The notes below the pieces were generated by a model, which did not search any database, had not been told where the DNA came from, and saw nothing but the letters and a program-made list of their open reading frames with translations. Shown one piece after another: positions 38,893 through 50,084 of a stretch of DNA of 64,000 nt. How positions within the stretch are numbered: the stretch's first letter is position 1; every line of letters begins with the position of its first letter. The position numbers and the translations under genes are program-made. The DNA comes from Chionis minor (Eukaryota; Chordata; Aves; Charadriiformes; Chionididae): the NCBI GenBank assembly GCA_013398295.1, contig VZSF01010489.1, forward strand, positions 229,207-293,206. The letters run 5' to 3'.

Positions 38893-38960
38893 GCGATCCA
38901 GCTTCCTTCAACAACTGGGGAAAAGCTCCCATTGACTTCAAAAGCAGCTGGATTGGGGCA
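38893..38960. repeat. Ancient foldback repeat fragment
   Basis: GCGATCCAGCTTCCTTCAAC is followed by GCTCCCATTGACTTCAAAAG and CAGCTGGATTGGGGCA. The two ends are approximate reverse complements of each other. The word 'ctcccattgacttcaatgggagcaggatcgggcc' characterises the sauropsid foldback repeat family described at 49.8 kb. The copy is decayed and its name uncertain. Confidence 0.5.
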
Positions 38961-39009
38961 GTATGTTAAAAATGTATTTCTGCTCTCAATAGTCTTGTTT
39001 GCTTTTAAT

Positions 39010-39330
39010 AAGCATGCGTGATAAACCCATAGGTAAGTGTACTGTTCTATAGAGTAACTAAAGAGATGCAATTTATTGTTTATTACTGTGAACCAGCCAA
39101 AAGCACCAAAACTCAGATTTTAATAGCAAGAATATTAATTTTGCACCCCAAAAAAATGCTTTCCCACCTGCAAATTATGGTATGCACTTAGTCTTATTAA
39201 TGATCCAGCATTTACGCTCGCATTTGGCACATAGATCATTAATCTGACAATAAAGAAGCAATGAGGAATTTTCCAAACATTAAAAGCATTCATAATCTGT
39301 GAATCACCTCCAATCCGAGGTGTCACAAAC
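39010..39330. promoter_or_regulatory. Candidate conserved element with inverted homeodomain sites
   Basis: AT-rich unique sequence centred on a perfect inverted repeat, ATTAATGATC at 39196-39205 and GATCATTAAT at 39234-39243, with a 28 base spacer. Nearby are GACAATAAAG near 39247 (a SOX-like ACAAT core) and AAAAGCATTCATAATC near 39280. The paired TAAT/TGAT words suggest homeodomain or PBX-type binding. Conservation and activity are untested. Confidence 0.4.
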
Positions 39331-39602
39331 ATTCATCTCTGTATGTGTCACCCATGAACATCTGTCCCCTCTTCCCCTCACATGAACATGCATTCCGTTC
39401 AACCACAGATACAATCAGGCTTTAATTTTATTTTTCTCACATAATGTTAATCAAGACCTAAAAAGATAATTTCCTTCTACCACAAAGCAATTCCACTGTG
39501 GTGGAACAAACTGTTATCTTAAGTTTCACAGAGCAATTGTTCAATAATTCCTGTTTGTGGCTCTTTTCCAAATCCTTGAGAATAGCTTAGGCTGCCAACC
39601 CT

Positions 39603-39606
<4 letters not shown>

Positions 39607-39675
<69 letters not shown>

Positions 39676-39710
39676 AAGAAAAAAAAAAAAAAAAAAAAAA
39701 AAGGAAAAAA
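39607..39710. repeat. Long A-rich tract
   Basis: Fifty-nine uninterrupted A (39607-39665) continue as A with rare G to about 39710. This is the longest A tract in the window. It produces spurious poly-lysine and poly-phenylalanine frames. It may be the tail of an unrecognisable retrocopy or an expanded homopolymer. The true length is unlikely to be exact. Confidence 0.85.
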
Positions 39711-40194
39711 CAAATCACAACAGAAGCCGAAAAGCACTTGCTGTCACTCAGGGGTTCAGCTGTGGCAGGCTCAGCCATTTCTCAGAAGAAACTCCAGCCC
39801 TGAGACTCCGACACGCAGAAATGCACTGTCTGTTTGAAGACAATTGCCTGGAAAGACATAAGCTCCCAGACTGTAAATTTGTCGCAGCACTGGCCCTCTG
39901 AGATGGTGTTATCTTGGCTTGGTGGATTCAGTGAATTGGAAGCTCCAGAAGGAACAAAAAATAAGAAGGATACTTGGCATTTCTGCAGTGTTTTCTACAT
40001 GCAAAGCACAGAACAAGTTTAAGCGATTAATGTTTATTAAAGAAGAATGGGAGGGTGTTTTGTTACGTGAAAGGAAACTGATAACGTGGGTTTCTTCAGT
40101 GAAAGTAATAAAATGTTCTGTTTCTATGGAAAAAAAATTAGAAATAACAACAACAGCCCTTACTCAGAAAGCACCCTGCATTTCAAAATCACTA
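39711..40194. other. Unique non-coding DNA between the A tract and an old repeat tail
   Basis: I see no gene, simple repeat or transposon. Reading frames here do not exceed about 135 codons and show no domain. Confidence 0.45.
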
Positions 40195-40330
40195 TTAATT
40201 TTAGCCTGTGAGCTCACTGAGGAAGGGACAGTCATTTACTACAGCTTGTACAATGAGCAGCACAACAGGGCGCTGCCCTGCCCGTCGGTGGGAGTTACCA
40301 TCAGACAAATATTAGAGCAATATTAATCAT
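40195..40330 (+). mobile_element. L2/MIR-like 3' tail remnant
   Basis: TAGCCTGTGAGCTCACTGAG, then GAAGGGACAGTC, then TTGTACAATGAGCAGCACAA, and finally CAAATATTAGAGCAATATTAAT, follow the layout of LINE2-type 3' tails. That layout has a 'ctgtgagctcctcgaggcagggactgt' block, a 'tgtacagcgcctagcacaatgg' block and a 'caataaataat' end. Four ordered blocks over 135 bases support a real relationship. It is a dead fragment, and the subfamily cannot be fixed by eye. Confidence 0.65.
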
Positions 40331-41312
40331 CACAAGTGAAAGTGCAGCATTAAGCTGCCATTTCGAAGTCTCTGGGTCTGAGCCGAGTGAGGAACAGGGC
40401 AGGGAGGGAGGTCCAGGGGCTCAGCCTGGCCAGTACAGGACATGGTGCGTGGACCTGAGCTGCAGTCCGACCTCTTCCACCGCATCCCGGCATAACCCTG
40501 CAGCATCTTGGCTGGGATTCCCCCAGGGATTTGGCCACAGCTTGCAGGAGTCAGTGCCCGATTGCTCTGGGCAGACTCAGCTGATGAGCAAGTCTGGTGT
40601 TACCAGCACCACATTCACATCATCTTCAACCCCAACACTAAAAGGAGGGGGAGGGGAGAAAAAAAAAAAAAAAANAAAAAAAAAAAAAAGTCAGTTTTCA
40701 CTCCCAAGTGGAGGCATGTGCAGTCAATGAGAGACAATCTGCCAAGTTATTGTTGATTAACCACAATTTTTTGCTTCATTTAAATGTGTCTTTACATTGG
40801 TTTCACTTTGGTGCAAATGCACATGTCCCAGTGAAGCTATCCTCACTCTGTAGCAGAGTGAAATTGAAGAATCAAACCCAGACCCTCTCATTTTCTTTCA
40901 TCTTGGCTGAAGAAGAGCCACTACCCTCTGGTTAGAGTAACACAGCAGACTTTTCAGGGCTGGAATGCATTATTCCACCCAGTCTTTACAACTTTTTGAC
41001 TCAGAGCTCAGCTAAGAACAACCTGACCATTCTGGAAAGATGCTCTCCAGGCAGAAGAGGGAAAATAAACAGATAAAAATAACCACCAGCTGCAGAAGAG
41101 CCTGGCTGCACCTGTACCTGCACGCTGCACAAAGCAGCGAGATTTAGACAAGGTACACGCAAGAAGAAAAAGCTGCTGTGGAGCTAAGCAGGACAAGAGA
41201 CAGTTCCCCATCAACCCAGTGTACTGGGACTATCCCCCCAAAAAAGCATATTGCCACGCAAAGACAAGCTTCACATTAGCATTTTAATCTATTTGAGCTC
41301 ACAAATCAGATA
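40331..41312. other. Unique non-coding DNA left of the CR1 copy
   Basis: No gene is recognised. It includes the A tract at 40659-40689 and one N. Reading frames are under 100 codons. Confidence 0.5.
40659..40689. repeat. Poly(A) tract with one N
   Basis: Thirty A interrupted by a single N at 40675, preceded by GGAGGGGGAGGGGAG. The N marks a base or length that the assembly could not resolve. Confidence 0.9.
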
Positions 41313-42467
41313 AGATGTGGGTAAGGGGAGAGCAGCAGACATCATTTACCTGGACTTAAGCAAAGCGTTTGACACTGTCCCACACAACATCCTGGTCTCT
41401 AAATTGGAGAGACATGGATTTGACGGACGGACCACTCAGTGGATAAAGAACTGGCTGGATGGCAACACTCGGAGTTGCGGTCAATGGCTCGACACCCAAG
41501 TGGCGAGCAGTGATGAGTGGTGGTCCTCAGGGGTCGGTACTGGGACCAGTGCTATTTAACATCATTGTAGGCAACATGGATGTTGGGAAGGAGTGCACCC
41601 TCAGCAAGTTTGCCAACAACCACAAACTGTGTGGCACAGTTAACACGCTGGAGGGAAAGGATGCCATCCAGAGGGACTTGGATAGGCTTGAGAGGTGAGC
41701 CCATGCCAACCTCATGAAGTTCAACAAGAATAAGTGCAAGCTCCTGCACCTGGGTCGGGGCAATCCCAGGCTGGGCAGAGAATGGATTGAGAACAGTCCT
41801 GAGAGTGTAGATTGATAAGAAGCTGAACATGAGCCAGCAACATGTGCTTGCAGCCCAGAAGGCCAACCATCTCCTGGGCCACATCAAAAAAAAAACATGG
41901 CCAACAGATTGAGGGAGGGAATTCTGCCCCTCTACTCTGCTCTCATGAGACCCCGCCTGGAATACTGGATCCAGCTTTGGAGTCCTCAGCACAAGAAGGA
42001 CATGGACTTGTTGGAGCAGGTCCAGAGAAGGGCCACAAAGATGATAGAGGGCTGGAGCACTTGTCCTTTGAAGAGAGGCTGAGGAAGTTGGGGTTCTTTA
42101 GTCTGGAGAAAGCTCTGGGGAGACCTTATAGCAGCTTCCCAGTATCTGAAGGGGGCCTACAAGAAAGCTGGAGAGGGACTTCTTAAAAGGGCATGTAGTG
42201 ATAAGATAAGGGGCGATGGCTTCAAACTGGAAGAGGACAGATTTATATTAGATCTCAGTGAGAAATTTTACACTGCAAGGGCAAAGAGGCACTGGCAGAT
42301 GTTGCCCGGAGAAGCTGTGGCTGCCCCATCCCTGGAGGTTCAAGGCCAGGTTGGACGGGGCTTGGAGCAACCTGGTCTAGTGGGAGGTGTCCCTGCCCAG
42401 GGCCGGGGGGTGGGAACGAGATGGTCTTTAAGGTCCCTTCCAACCCAAACCATTCTATGATGCTATG
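41313..42467 (+). mobile_element. CR1 LINE, 5' truncated, about 1.15 kb
   Basis: The longest transposon in the window. It begins inside the reverse transcriptase domain of ORF2 and runs through the ORF2 C-terminus into the CR1 3' end (GGTCCCTTCCAACCCAAACC, then CATTCTATGATGCTATG at 42451-42467). A complete CR1 is about 4.5 kb with two ORFs, so ORF1, the endonuclease and the N-terminal RT are missing. This is the usual result of incomplete target-primed reverse transcription. Exact target-site duplications are not evident by eye. The copy is inactive because of frameshifts and a stop (see the pseudogene entry). Confidence 0.96.
41317..42185 (+). pseudogene. CR1 ORF2 reverse transcriptase C-terminal remnant
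   Basis: RT motif A is intact as [11 protein letters not shown] (about 41349-41381). After WLDGNTR the frame shifts by one base near 41473. The next frame carries motif [15 protein letters not shown]. It then carries the catalytic motif C region as KFANNHKLCG, where active CR1 RT has FADD, so both catalytic aspartates are replaced by asparagine. A TGA at 41696-41698 stands where the family has tryptophan. The same frame resumes through HLLGHIKKKMANRLR and MRPRLEYWIQLWSPQ. It shifts again near 42050 into EHLSFEERLRKLGFFSLEKA. The protein copied RNA into DNA during transposition. This copy cannot. Confidence 0.93.
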
Positions 42468-45400
42468 TATGGAACTGCCTTGATGGCAAGCAGCAGCCCC
42501 TTGCCGTGGGTATAAAGCCCCATGGAAGGGAATCCAGTTCAGCTTCCCTGTTGGAGGTGAACCAGACTCCAGACCACATAGCTCTGTCTCTGCTATGAGG
42601 CAAGGGGCTTCTGCTGCCTGTCCTGCCAGGACAAAGCTCAAAAGAAAAAAAAAAATCATCAACGAGGACAGGAAGCAGCATCTCACAGTGTATTTGCCAA
42701 CACACAAATCACGTATCGCGTTTTGTAGTTTGCTCAGCCATGGAGGTACTGTGTTGAAGTAATTATCAGGAACAAAGATGTTTGTTAATTCCTGTTCTCT
42801 CCCATGGCTTGCAGGCAAGCAGTGTTTACGAGGCCACGCTCTTTCCACAAATCCTCATGCACAAATCCCACTGAGACCAGCTGGGGTCCTCACAAGCCTC
42901 CCAGTCCATAACATGGACTGGAGACCACACCTCCTTCTCATCCCAAATCCAGGTGCCCATGTTCAGTAGTTTACCTGTTAGACCCCAACAAAACCTCCCA
43001 ATTTAATGGCCTGGAGCATACAGGGCCCTTGCCTTGCTCAGAGATGCAGACAGGAGAACGGCCACCCTGGGCTAAAACACACATACATGCACATGACTTA
43101 ACACCCTGATCCTCCGGGATAAGCTATGAGCCTGTAAATCACCACACTTCCAGAAAACAATAGCTACCTCTTGTTTAAATAAAACTGCACCTGCTATATT
43201 AACATACCACTGAACAATCACTTTGTTTTTCGCTAGGCATCCAGGCTGAAGCCACGCTGCTTCCTGACCCATATACTGGAAGACTTATTCTTAGAAGGGC
43301 ATAGAGGTTTCATGCCGCGCAGCAGTGTTTCGTGGTGATCACCTTCCTTCCTTCTTTTGTACTGGGGCAGTACACGGTTTTGTTTAGCTTTCAACAGGTT
43401 TATTTCCATCACAGCCCTCCAAGACCTTGCATCCCTTCTTTGGCAAGTGTTCTTTCTTTTTGTTTCCTATCTTGGGCTACCACAAGCTCTGAACTGCAAT
43501 TTGGGCCACTTTGAGTCATTTTTCAGGTGACTCGTCTCCCATTGAAAGAGTTTGGGCAAAGCAGGGACCAGATGAAAATTTCTTTGCCAAATGTTCAGTC
43601 ATTGCTAAATTATTTTGCTCTCCCCTAGCAGGTTAATTATTATGCCTGTTTCAAGTTTATTTATCTCTACTCAATGCTTGTTTATTGATCGCAATGGGAC
43701 CCTTTTCTAATGGAGTTATTTTGCTCAAATAAGGTGCTCAACAGTGATTGAAAAAGGGACTGCTTGAAGAGGTTGGGTCACAGATGTAGGGAGCAGTAAG
43801 AATTTTGTAGAAGTACGCAGCAGATAAGAGAGCCAACCTCCCCACTTCACTGAGAAACGCAGTGTCTCCAGCAAGGAGCATGGATGGGGCATTGCTAAGC
43901 CAAAAAAATGTTTTATTCCTGAATCTGAGCCAAAAGCAAACCCAAATGCAGCCCAGCCAGCATATTTCCGCTTAGATGTGCATCTTCTGTCCTGCAGGCT
44001 ACCGCGCTCGAAACAAGCACTCTGCCTCCACACGTGGCCGGGAGTGCTTCCTCACAACTGGCTTTCCAGGAATGCAGTGCCCACTCCTCCTCGCATCCTC
44101 TTCCTGGACGCCTGCCCCACACCACGCTTCCTGCTCATCCCACACGGCTCTCAGGCAGATCCGGTACCTCCCGGTTCACACAATCGTTTCCACTCTTGGC
44201 TGCCTGAAGCCAGTGAGCTTTGTGGGGAGCTGTGCTCCATTGGCCTCATTCAACGGTAACATCAAGGCTTCAGCCATTTAAAACTACAACTGAACTTATA
44301 AAACACCATCTGGATGCAGATGATCTGCCCAATTATTTTTCTAAATGCAAGAATGTTTGTCCTGCTCTTGCAGGCACTACAAGTAAGTTACTCCTCTTCC
44401 TTTTAACCTAATTATGGCACCGCAGCCTGAGCAACGGGTGACTTTTAGAGCAGCAGCTCAGAATTGAAGAGAACATTATCAAACTGCACTTCAAGGTAAT
44501 ATTTGGAGTTTCTGGTGAATCCTGGAAGCCAGGTTGTGAACATAATCTTCAATGAATTGACTGATCATCAAGGCAAGTGGGATTTCCCCTGACACAAACC
44601 AGCAAACACACAAACCCACACCAGCATCCTACCACACAACTGTCGCAACAGCAACAATCTCTGCATGCCTCATCTACAGAGTCTCCATCCAGTCCACTCT
44701 CATTATTGTTCCCTCCCAATCAATATATTAAATTACTTTTAAAAAGCTTCCACATGCAAGGCATGACATTTCTCAAAGTCCCATATAAAGGAAGAAATCA
44801 CCCTGAAAGCCAGGTTAACCTCCTGGTCCCTCAGCAAGATGTATAACCATATACCAGGGCAAACAGACACCAGCTTTTCTGAAGACCTGCGTTGGTCAGC
44901 ACCTGCCCTGCCACGTCCTTCACCTGTGGCACATCCTCATCAACATCTCTGCCCAATGCCTTGGCCAAAACCTCCAGCAACACCAGGTGATTTGGCTACC
45001 TCCAGCCCTGAAAGCCCAAACTGAGGTAAAGTCCCTGCTGTGCCTCATACCAGGTCCAGCACCAAGCAGACCAGTGGGAACCACCAGTGCCTGCAGAGCT
45101 GCGCTTTTGCAAGTCTCATCAGTGCTGCACATCTCAACAGTGACCACAGCCACCTGTGTGGGTGCTGTCACCACGCCATGGGAGAGGCCCTGTGTGGGAC
45201 AGCCAGGTGCTGGGAAGCCTTTGCAGCCCAACAGCACCTTGGGGTCAGGAGGAACCAGTACGTCTTACAATAAAGGGAAGCTGAGCCAAGCTCTAGACCA
45301 ACCCCTCCCCGACACAAGGGCATTTGAAATGTGGATCAAGAACAAAGCTCCCTGTTAATAACAGCTTGTTTTGGGCAGTGAAAAATGTGCAATATTGGGT

Positions 45401-46080
45401 TCACAAGCTGACTTCTAAACTGCTCGGCCATTTTCCCTTCAACTTCCTAAATTTATTGAAGAATGAGAGCTTAGCTCTCTTTATAGTTTTTGCATGACTG
45501 GCACATCCCTTGGTCCTGGAGGCTCACATCCCACATCACTGCTGTCTGAGGGCAGAATCAGCTCTTGCATTTGCACGTGCCGGCCAAGTTCAACACCCAC
45601 TTGTGCATCTGCAGGACAACTAATTTCCACAGAGCCCTCACTTACCAGCCTCCCTTTATTTTGTTGCACTGGGGGCTTCCTTCCTATCTTGCTCCTTCCA
45701 AAAGGAAGTTAGCTCCATTGCTGATCCTCTCAAATACAGTGATCAATCCCACATGCATCTCTGGAATACGGATGTGGGGACGCCACTCTCAGCATCTCAC
45801 AAGGGTCAGAGGCACCACTGGAGGCAAGAGAGATGCCTTCATCCTCAAGGCAGACGGGTGTCTGCTGACTCCGGATACATGCAACATCTGCCGAGCAGAG
45901 GGACCAGCTTGTGTCCCCAGGGGGTAAAGAGAAAAGCAAAGGAGGGATTATTCGGCCTCAGAGCAAAGCCCAGGTAAAGCACCACTCCGCTCCCCATGTG
46001 GATCTTTAGCCCCCACACCCTTCTCCTGCTCTAGCCACTAGAGAGCACTTCTTCCCTTCCCTTTTATCAGTCAGGCTCAC
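42468..46080. other. Unique non-coding DNA
   Basis: No gene is recognised. Overlapping frames up to about 123 codons (44987-45358) have no domain. A CTCF-like word with one core mismatch lies at 46033-46049 (see rejected items). The region is of average composition. Confidence 0.5.
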
Positions 46081-46400
46081 AGATTGAATGTTATCAATTG
46101 ACAGCTTTAAAGCTAAGGAATTGTATAAATTAAATACGGTCTGCAGCAAATATACTGAGGAGCCAGAATTTATATACACACTAGATATGGGAGCTCTTAG
46201 TTATTACCCACTTAAGGCTATGGCACTGATGAATGGTAAGGCCACCCTATCCCTGAAGGCACTTTTCATTACCCACAGTATAGGAATATTGAGAGAGTGT
46301 GTGTATGTATCCAGCATGACTGCTCATTTCCATAGTTCTCCATCAGGTTTGCATTCAGTTTATAAAATAAAAAATTACTCCGGGGACATATTTCACTCAT
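46081..46400. promoter_or_regulatory. Weak candidate conserved element
   Basis: AT-rich repeat-free sequence with TATCAATTGACAGC near 46093 (contains a TGACAG MEIS/TGIF-like core) and GCACTGATGAATGG near 46223 (a TGATNNAT HOX-PBX-like word). One 141-codon frame spans it, without domain content. Evidence is composition and short words only. Confidence 0.25.
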
Positions 46401-48012
46401 TCCAGAACCCTTTCTCTTTCCCTCTCCCCCCCAGCCCATATCCCACCTGCCTCTCTCCTTCCAACCCCGATACTGTAACAATGCCTTTAAATCTGATGGC
46501 GCTTATTAAATGAAACAACTTAATTACTATCAATATATAATGTTGTGCACTTCAGCCTCAACCAAGACTTCTAATCCCATTCTGCTCCTGACCTTTAATG
46601 GCCATCAAATCAAAGTAATTTTGGTCAGCTCAGTACAGCTCTGACACATGCCCAGGTCAGGAAGATGAAGGGACACTAATCTACCATGTTACCCTGCTCA
46701 TTGTTTAATACCTTTTTCAATAGAATCTAATAACTGGAGAAATGCCAGTTTTCTGTCTAGTTTGGGTTAAAACCTCTTTCCTTGAAAATAAATAATTATG
46801 GAACATTCTGAATAGCCCAGGGTTTACATAATTGGTGCCTCTTAGACAGAGCAATATACTTGCCTTTGAAGTTTGCAAGGAGAGGAATTTAGGAATTCAA
46901 ATCAGCAGCAGCGCTCCTGAGTGTACTCCGCTCTCCACCTTGGAGGGGCCAGCGCCAAAGGAGGCTTAATTAAGGGAAGTGAAAACCACTTTCGATTCAC
47001 CAAGGTAACACAACAAGTGCATTGCTTCCTCTGAATTGAGGGGAAAATAGCAGGAATGCTGCCACTCAACGGCAGCTATTCTGCAGACTGGGATTCAAGT
47101 CTTTCGGGGGAGGAAAAAAAAAAAATCTATCATAAAATAACCAGTAACACAGCACCCCGTGCATAAAGGCAACAGCAGTGTTTAGGTTCAAGCATTACTA
47201 TTTATACATATTGTTTCCCTAGTGCTAAACAAAACAAGTTTTCCCATGCCAGAGCGAGGGATGCTGCCAGGAGAGCTAGACACCCTGTCTGGATCGGACA
47301 AATAGGTTGACCTATTGACGGGGCAGCTGGATGCGGCAATATTTTATGGCAGGCTCACTTTGCTAATGCACTTGCATCGGGCCACTCTCAAAACAGCCCC
47401 ACACTCTGTAAAAAAAAAAAAACAACCTAAGTGCAGCACGAAAACGTAACGTCAAGGCAGATACCTGGAACTCTCTGGAAAACCAGCCCCAGCTATGAGA
47501 AACACAAGGGTAGGAAACTAGGGAAACATTCAGGGATTGCCAGGTTCCAAATTAGCCCCGCATTTGTGAAAGAGGGAGGCTACAAATCATATCTGCCCAG
47601 CTTTTGAAAACACCAGTCACGGAAGCTGAGCAGAAAACACAGAAGGATGTTTTTGTTAATTACCCGTTTCTCCAATACCCATTCTTTACCTTAAGTCATT
47701 AGTCATGTAACATAGCAGGCAGGTAACAAAACCCAGCGACTGAGATTTATAGGGCATCTCTCAACCCGAGGGTCCCGCAGCAGCTTACAGGCTTGGGATT
47801 ACATCATGCCAGAGCTCTTCAAAGGCTGAAGGGCCAAAACCGCCCTCGGTGCAGCCTCCGTCGCACCGCAGGTGCTGCTCTGGGTCGCAAGGAGTTCTGT
47901 GGATCCGCAGGGACAGGCTTCATCCCTCCCAGTTCCTGTCCGAAGCAGGATACAACGGGCACCATACGGCTCAGCCTCCCCGCGCTGCCCGTGCAGGGGA
48001 AATGGGGAGGAA
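46401..48012. other. Unique non-coding DNA
   Basis: No gene is recognised. Short A runs occur at 47113-47124 and 47410-47421. The interval 47.8-48.0 kb is GC-richer, and reading frames overlap on both strands there without domain content. Confidence 0.5.
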
Positions 48013-48062
48013 TGCCATCGGCTCCAGGGGAGTTACCCGGGTGTAACTTAGAGCAGGATTTG
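48013..48062. repeat. Ancient foldback repeat fragment
   Basis: GCCATCGGCTCCAGGGGAGT, followed by TACCCGGGTGTAACTTAGAG and CAGGATTTG, matches the '(c)agtggagttac-c-gtgtaactgagagcagaatttggcc' motif. That motif recurs through turtle, crocodile and bird DNA. It is a decayed fragment of the family described at 49750-49975. Confidence 0.5.
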
Positions 48063-48205
48063 CAATCAATCCTCACCCAGACACTTACTCGAGAAGGAAT
48101 TCAGGGTTTGGCTGTATGTACACCAGAATCACTTCACAACCACTGAATACATTTACGGTGTAATTGAATCCTTTAGTGATTTTTCTTAAAGGGAAACCTT
48201 ATCCA

Positions 48206-48270
48206 TTTAGGGTCGATGCTACATTATTAAAGTTAATGGAAGTTTTGCCACTTAATTCAGTGACAGTAGG
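48206..48270. repeat. Ancient foldback repeat fragment
   Basis: TAAAGTTAATGGAAGTTTTG, then CCACTTAATTCAGTGACAGT, resembles the family word 'gaagtcaatggaagttttgccattgacttcaatgg'. The left and right parts are approximate reverse complements, so the fragment can fold on itself. It lies 144 bases after the previous fragment. Confidence 0.5.
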
Positions 48271-49749
48271 GCTGAGGAAGGATCATGACAGGACGGATTG
48301 CTCTACACAAAGCATCAGCAGCATCTCTGGCTGCCAGCGTCTCCGAGAGTCATGAAATGAGCAGTTTTCCTTCATTTTGGAGAAAAGTTTACTCTTAAAT
48401 GGAACAAATAGCGAGCCTTGATCATTGGTCTGTGACCAAGCTCTGCTCTCATCCACACTTAGGTAAGTTCAGAGGGAAGCTGCAGAAATCAATGGGGAGC
48501 CAATCTCAGCCTCTGCAGCGGTCAGTGCTGGACACGAAGGGGTTTCAGCACTGCCGTTACGTGCTTTCCCCACACTGGCTTTGCAAGAAAACAGTATCTA
48601 CTCTCCAGACACACAGAACTGAAGCGCAAAATATTCTTTTGATTCAAAAGTAAGCACACAAAAGCATTTTTTCCCCTCAAACTGCCATGCAAACCTTTTC
48701 CCTCTTCTCCCAGCCAGCTGTTCTCTGCAGCTGATCCCACATCTGGTTGCCCTAAGTGGAAAACACTGGTGAGTTTAAATGGCATGAGTCAACTCCCACA
48801 ATCAAGTAGGGCACAGCCTAGACCACCAAATCACAGCTTATGAGTCTTTCCTAGAGCATTCGGAGATAAAAGATCTCTGTTTTATTCAGAGCCAAACCCT
48901 GCTGATACCTAATTTTGCTTCTATTACCTCATTAATAACCTACAGACGTTCACAGCTTACACTTCTTTATGTCTGCATTGTGGTCATCATACGCAGGCAC
49001 AAGGGCTATTTCTTGTTGTATTTGTTTTGGGTTTAATTCCCAACTCTAGTCTATGCCTCTGCCACCTTTGCAGGGCTGGGCTCAATTAACCCTTTTGTGT
49101 TCTCTTTGAAACAAGCCGCAGCAGTCGACAAGCCATACACAATCTTTTAACAGGTATTAATGTATTCATGTGAAAATATTCATTGACAACTTTATGTATC
49201 GTGGTAATCACTAGAAGCGGGATTTAAAGTACAAAAGTGGCATTTAGTAGTTAAGTGTAAAGGCACCTTCACATGTCACTTAATTGTAAACATGTTTAAC
49301 AGGTATTCGCAGCTAAACACAAACCTACATCTTTAACAATTTTTTTTGTCATGTTGGTCAGACTGGCAAAACCAAAAATAAGCTAGAGTAATTTGACCAT
49401 GTCAGGTAAACTCTTTAAAAAAAATGTTTTAAACGAGGGATAAAGCTGTTTACAAGTTTTTAACTGTAAAATATTTCTTTTCTTCTTGTATCTTGCCAAT
49501 ATCAATAAAGAAACAACATGTATAAATATATATAAACAGACACTTGGCATAAGAACACATTTCATGAAATATGAGTAATAGAGCAGGAAAATTCAAAGTA
49601 TATTTCTTTTTTACTGTATTGAATGGACAGGTTACCGTAAAGAATACATTATGTGCAGATGGATGAAAATACAGAGTGCATGCAAGATACATAGGATATG
49701 AACAGGGTGTTCATTTCCAGGTAGAAATGCAAACATTTTGGTTCATTTC
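48271..49749. other. Unique non-coding DNA inside the repeat cluster
   Basis: No gene is recognised. It contains one further foldback-family fragment at 48438-48500, and AT-rich sequence from about 49140. Reading frames are under 90 codons. Confidence 0.45.
48438..48500. repeat. Ancient foldback repeat fragment
   Basis: AAGCTCTGCTCTCATCCACA, then CTTAGGTAAGTTCAGAGGGA and GAAATCAATGGGG, follows the family sequence 'ttctgctctcagttacac-ggtgtaaatc-agagtaactccattgaaatcaatggg'. The agreement runs through three blocks in order. Confidence 0.5.
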
Positions 49750-49975
49750 AGATCTCACTTACACTGCACTATTTGGTGTCATTTCATTGACTCCCATGTA
49801 TTTGGACTTCAGTCCAGCAAAGCACTTAAACACATGCTTAGCTTTAAGCGCACAATAGTCCCCTTGAAGTCAAATTAAGCACATATTTACGTGCTTTGCT
49901 GGATCGGGGCCATACTACAGATTTACACAGATGTAAGTGAGCTCAGATGAGCTCAAGCCACAATGTTTGTGTCCA
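49750..49975. repeat. Nested palindromic foldback repeat, best-preserved copy
   Basis: The inner arms are CCAGCAAAGCACTTAAACAC onward (49814-49845) and GTGCTTTGCTGG at the end of the segment 49872-49902. They pair along about 30 bases with few mismatches across a loop of about 26 bases. Outer arms also pair: CAGATCTCACTTACACTG near 49750 with CACAGATGTAAGTGAGCTCA near 49926. The arm word 'agcacatgcttaagtgctttgctggatcggggcc' belongs to an old sauropsid interspersed repeat. It has no coding capacity. A non-autonomous, foldback-type DNA element is the likeliest origin, but this is inferred from shape. Confidence 0.7.
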
Positions 49976-50084
49976 GATTCAAATCCAATTGGCAAATGCT
50001 TTCAAAAGCCGGAGGTATTTGGATTAGGGGTTTTGGTCCAAGCCAATCTGTAACTTTAGTACCTGAACCCGCATTTCTTGTGCG

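Noticed and set aside
39519..39901. Poly-lysine and poly-phenylalanine frames
   Set aside because: Products of the A-rich tract at 39607-39710.
46033..46049. CTCF-like word AGCCACTAGAGAGCACT
   Set aside because: One of the most invariant core G positions is A, which usually abolishes binding. Kept only as a note.
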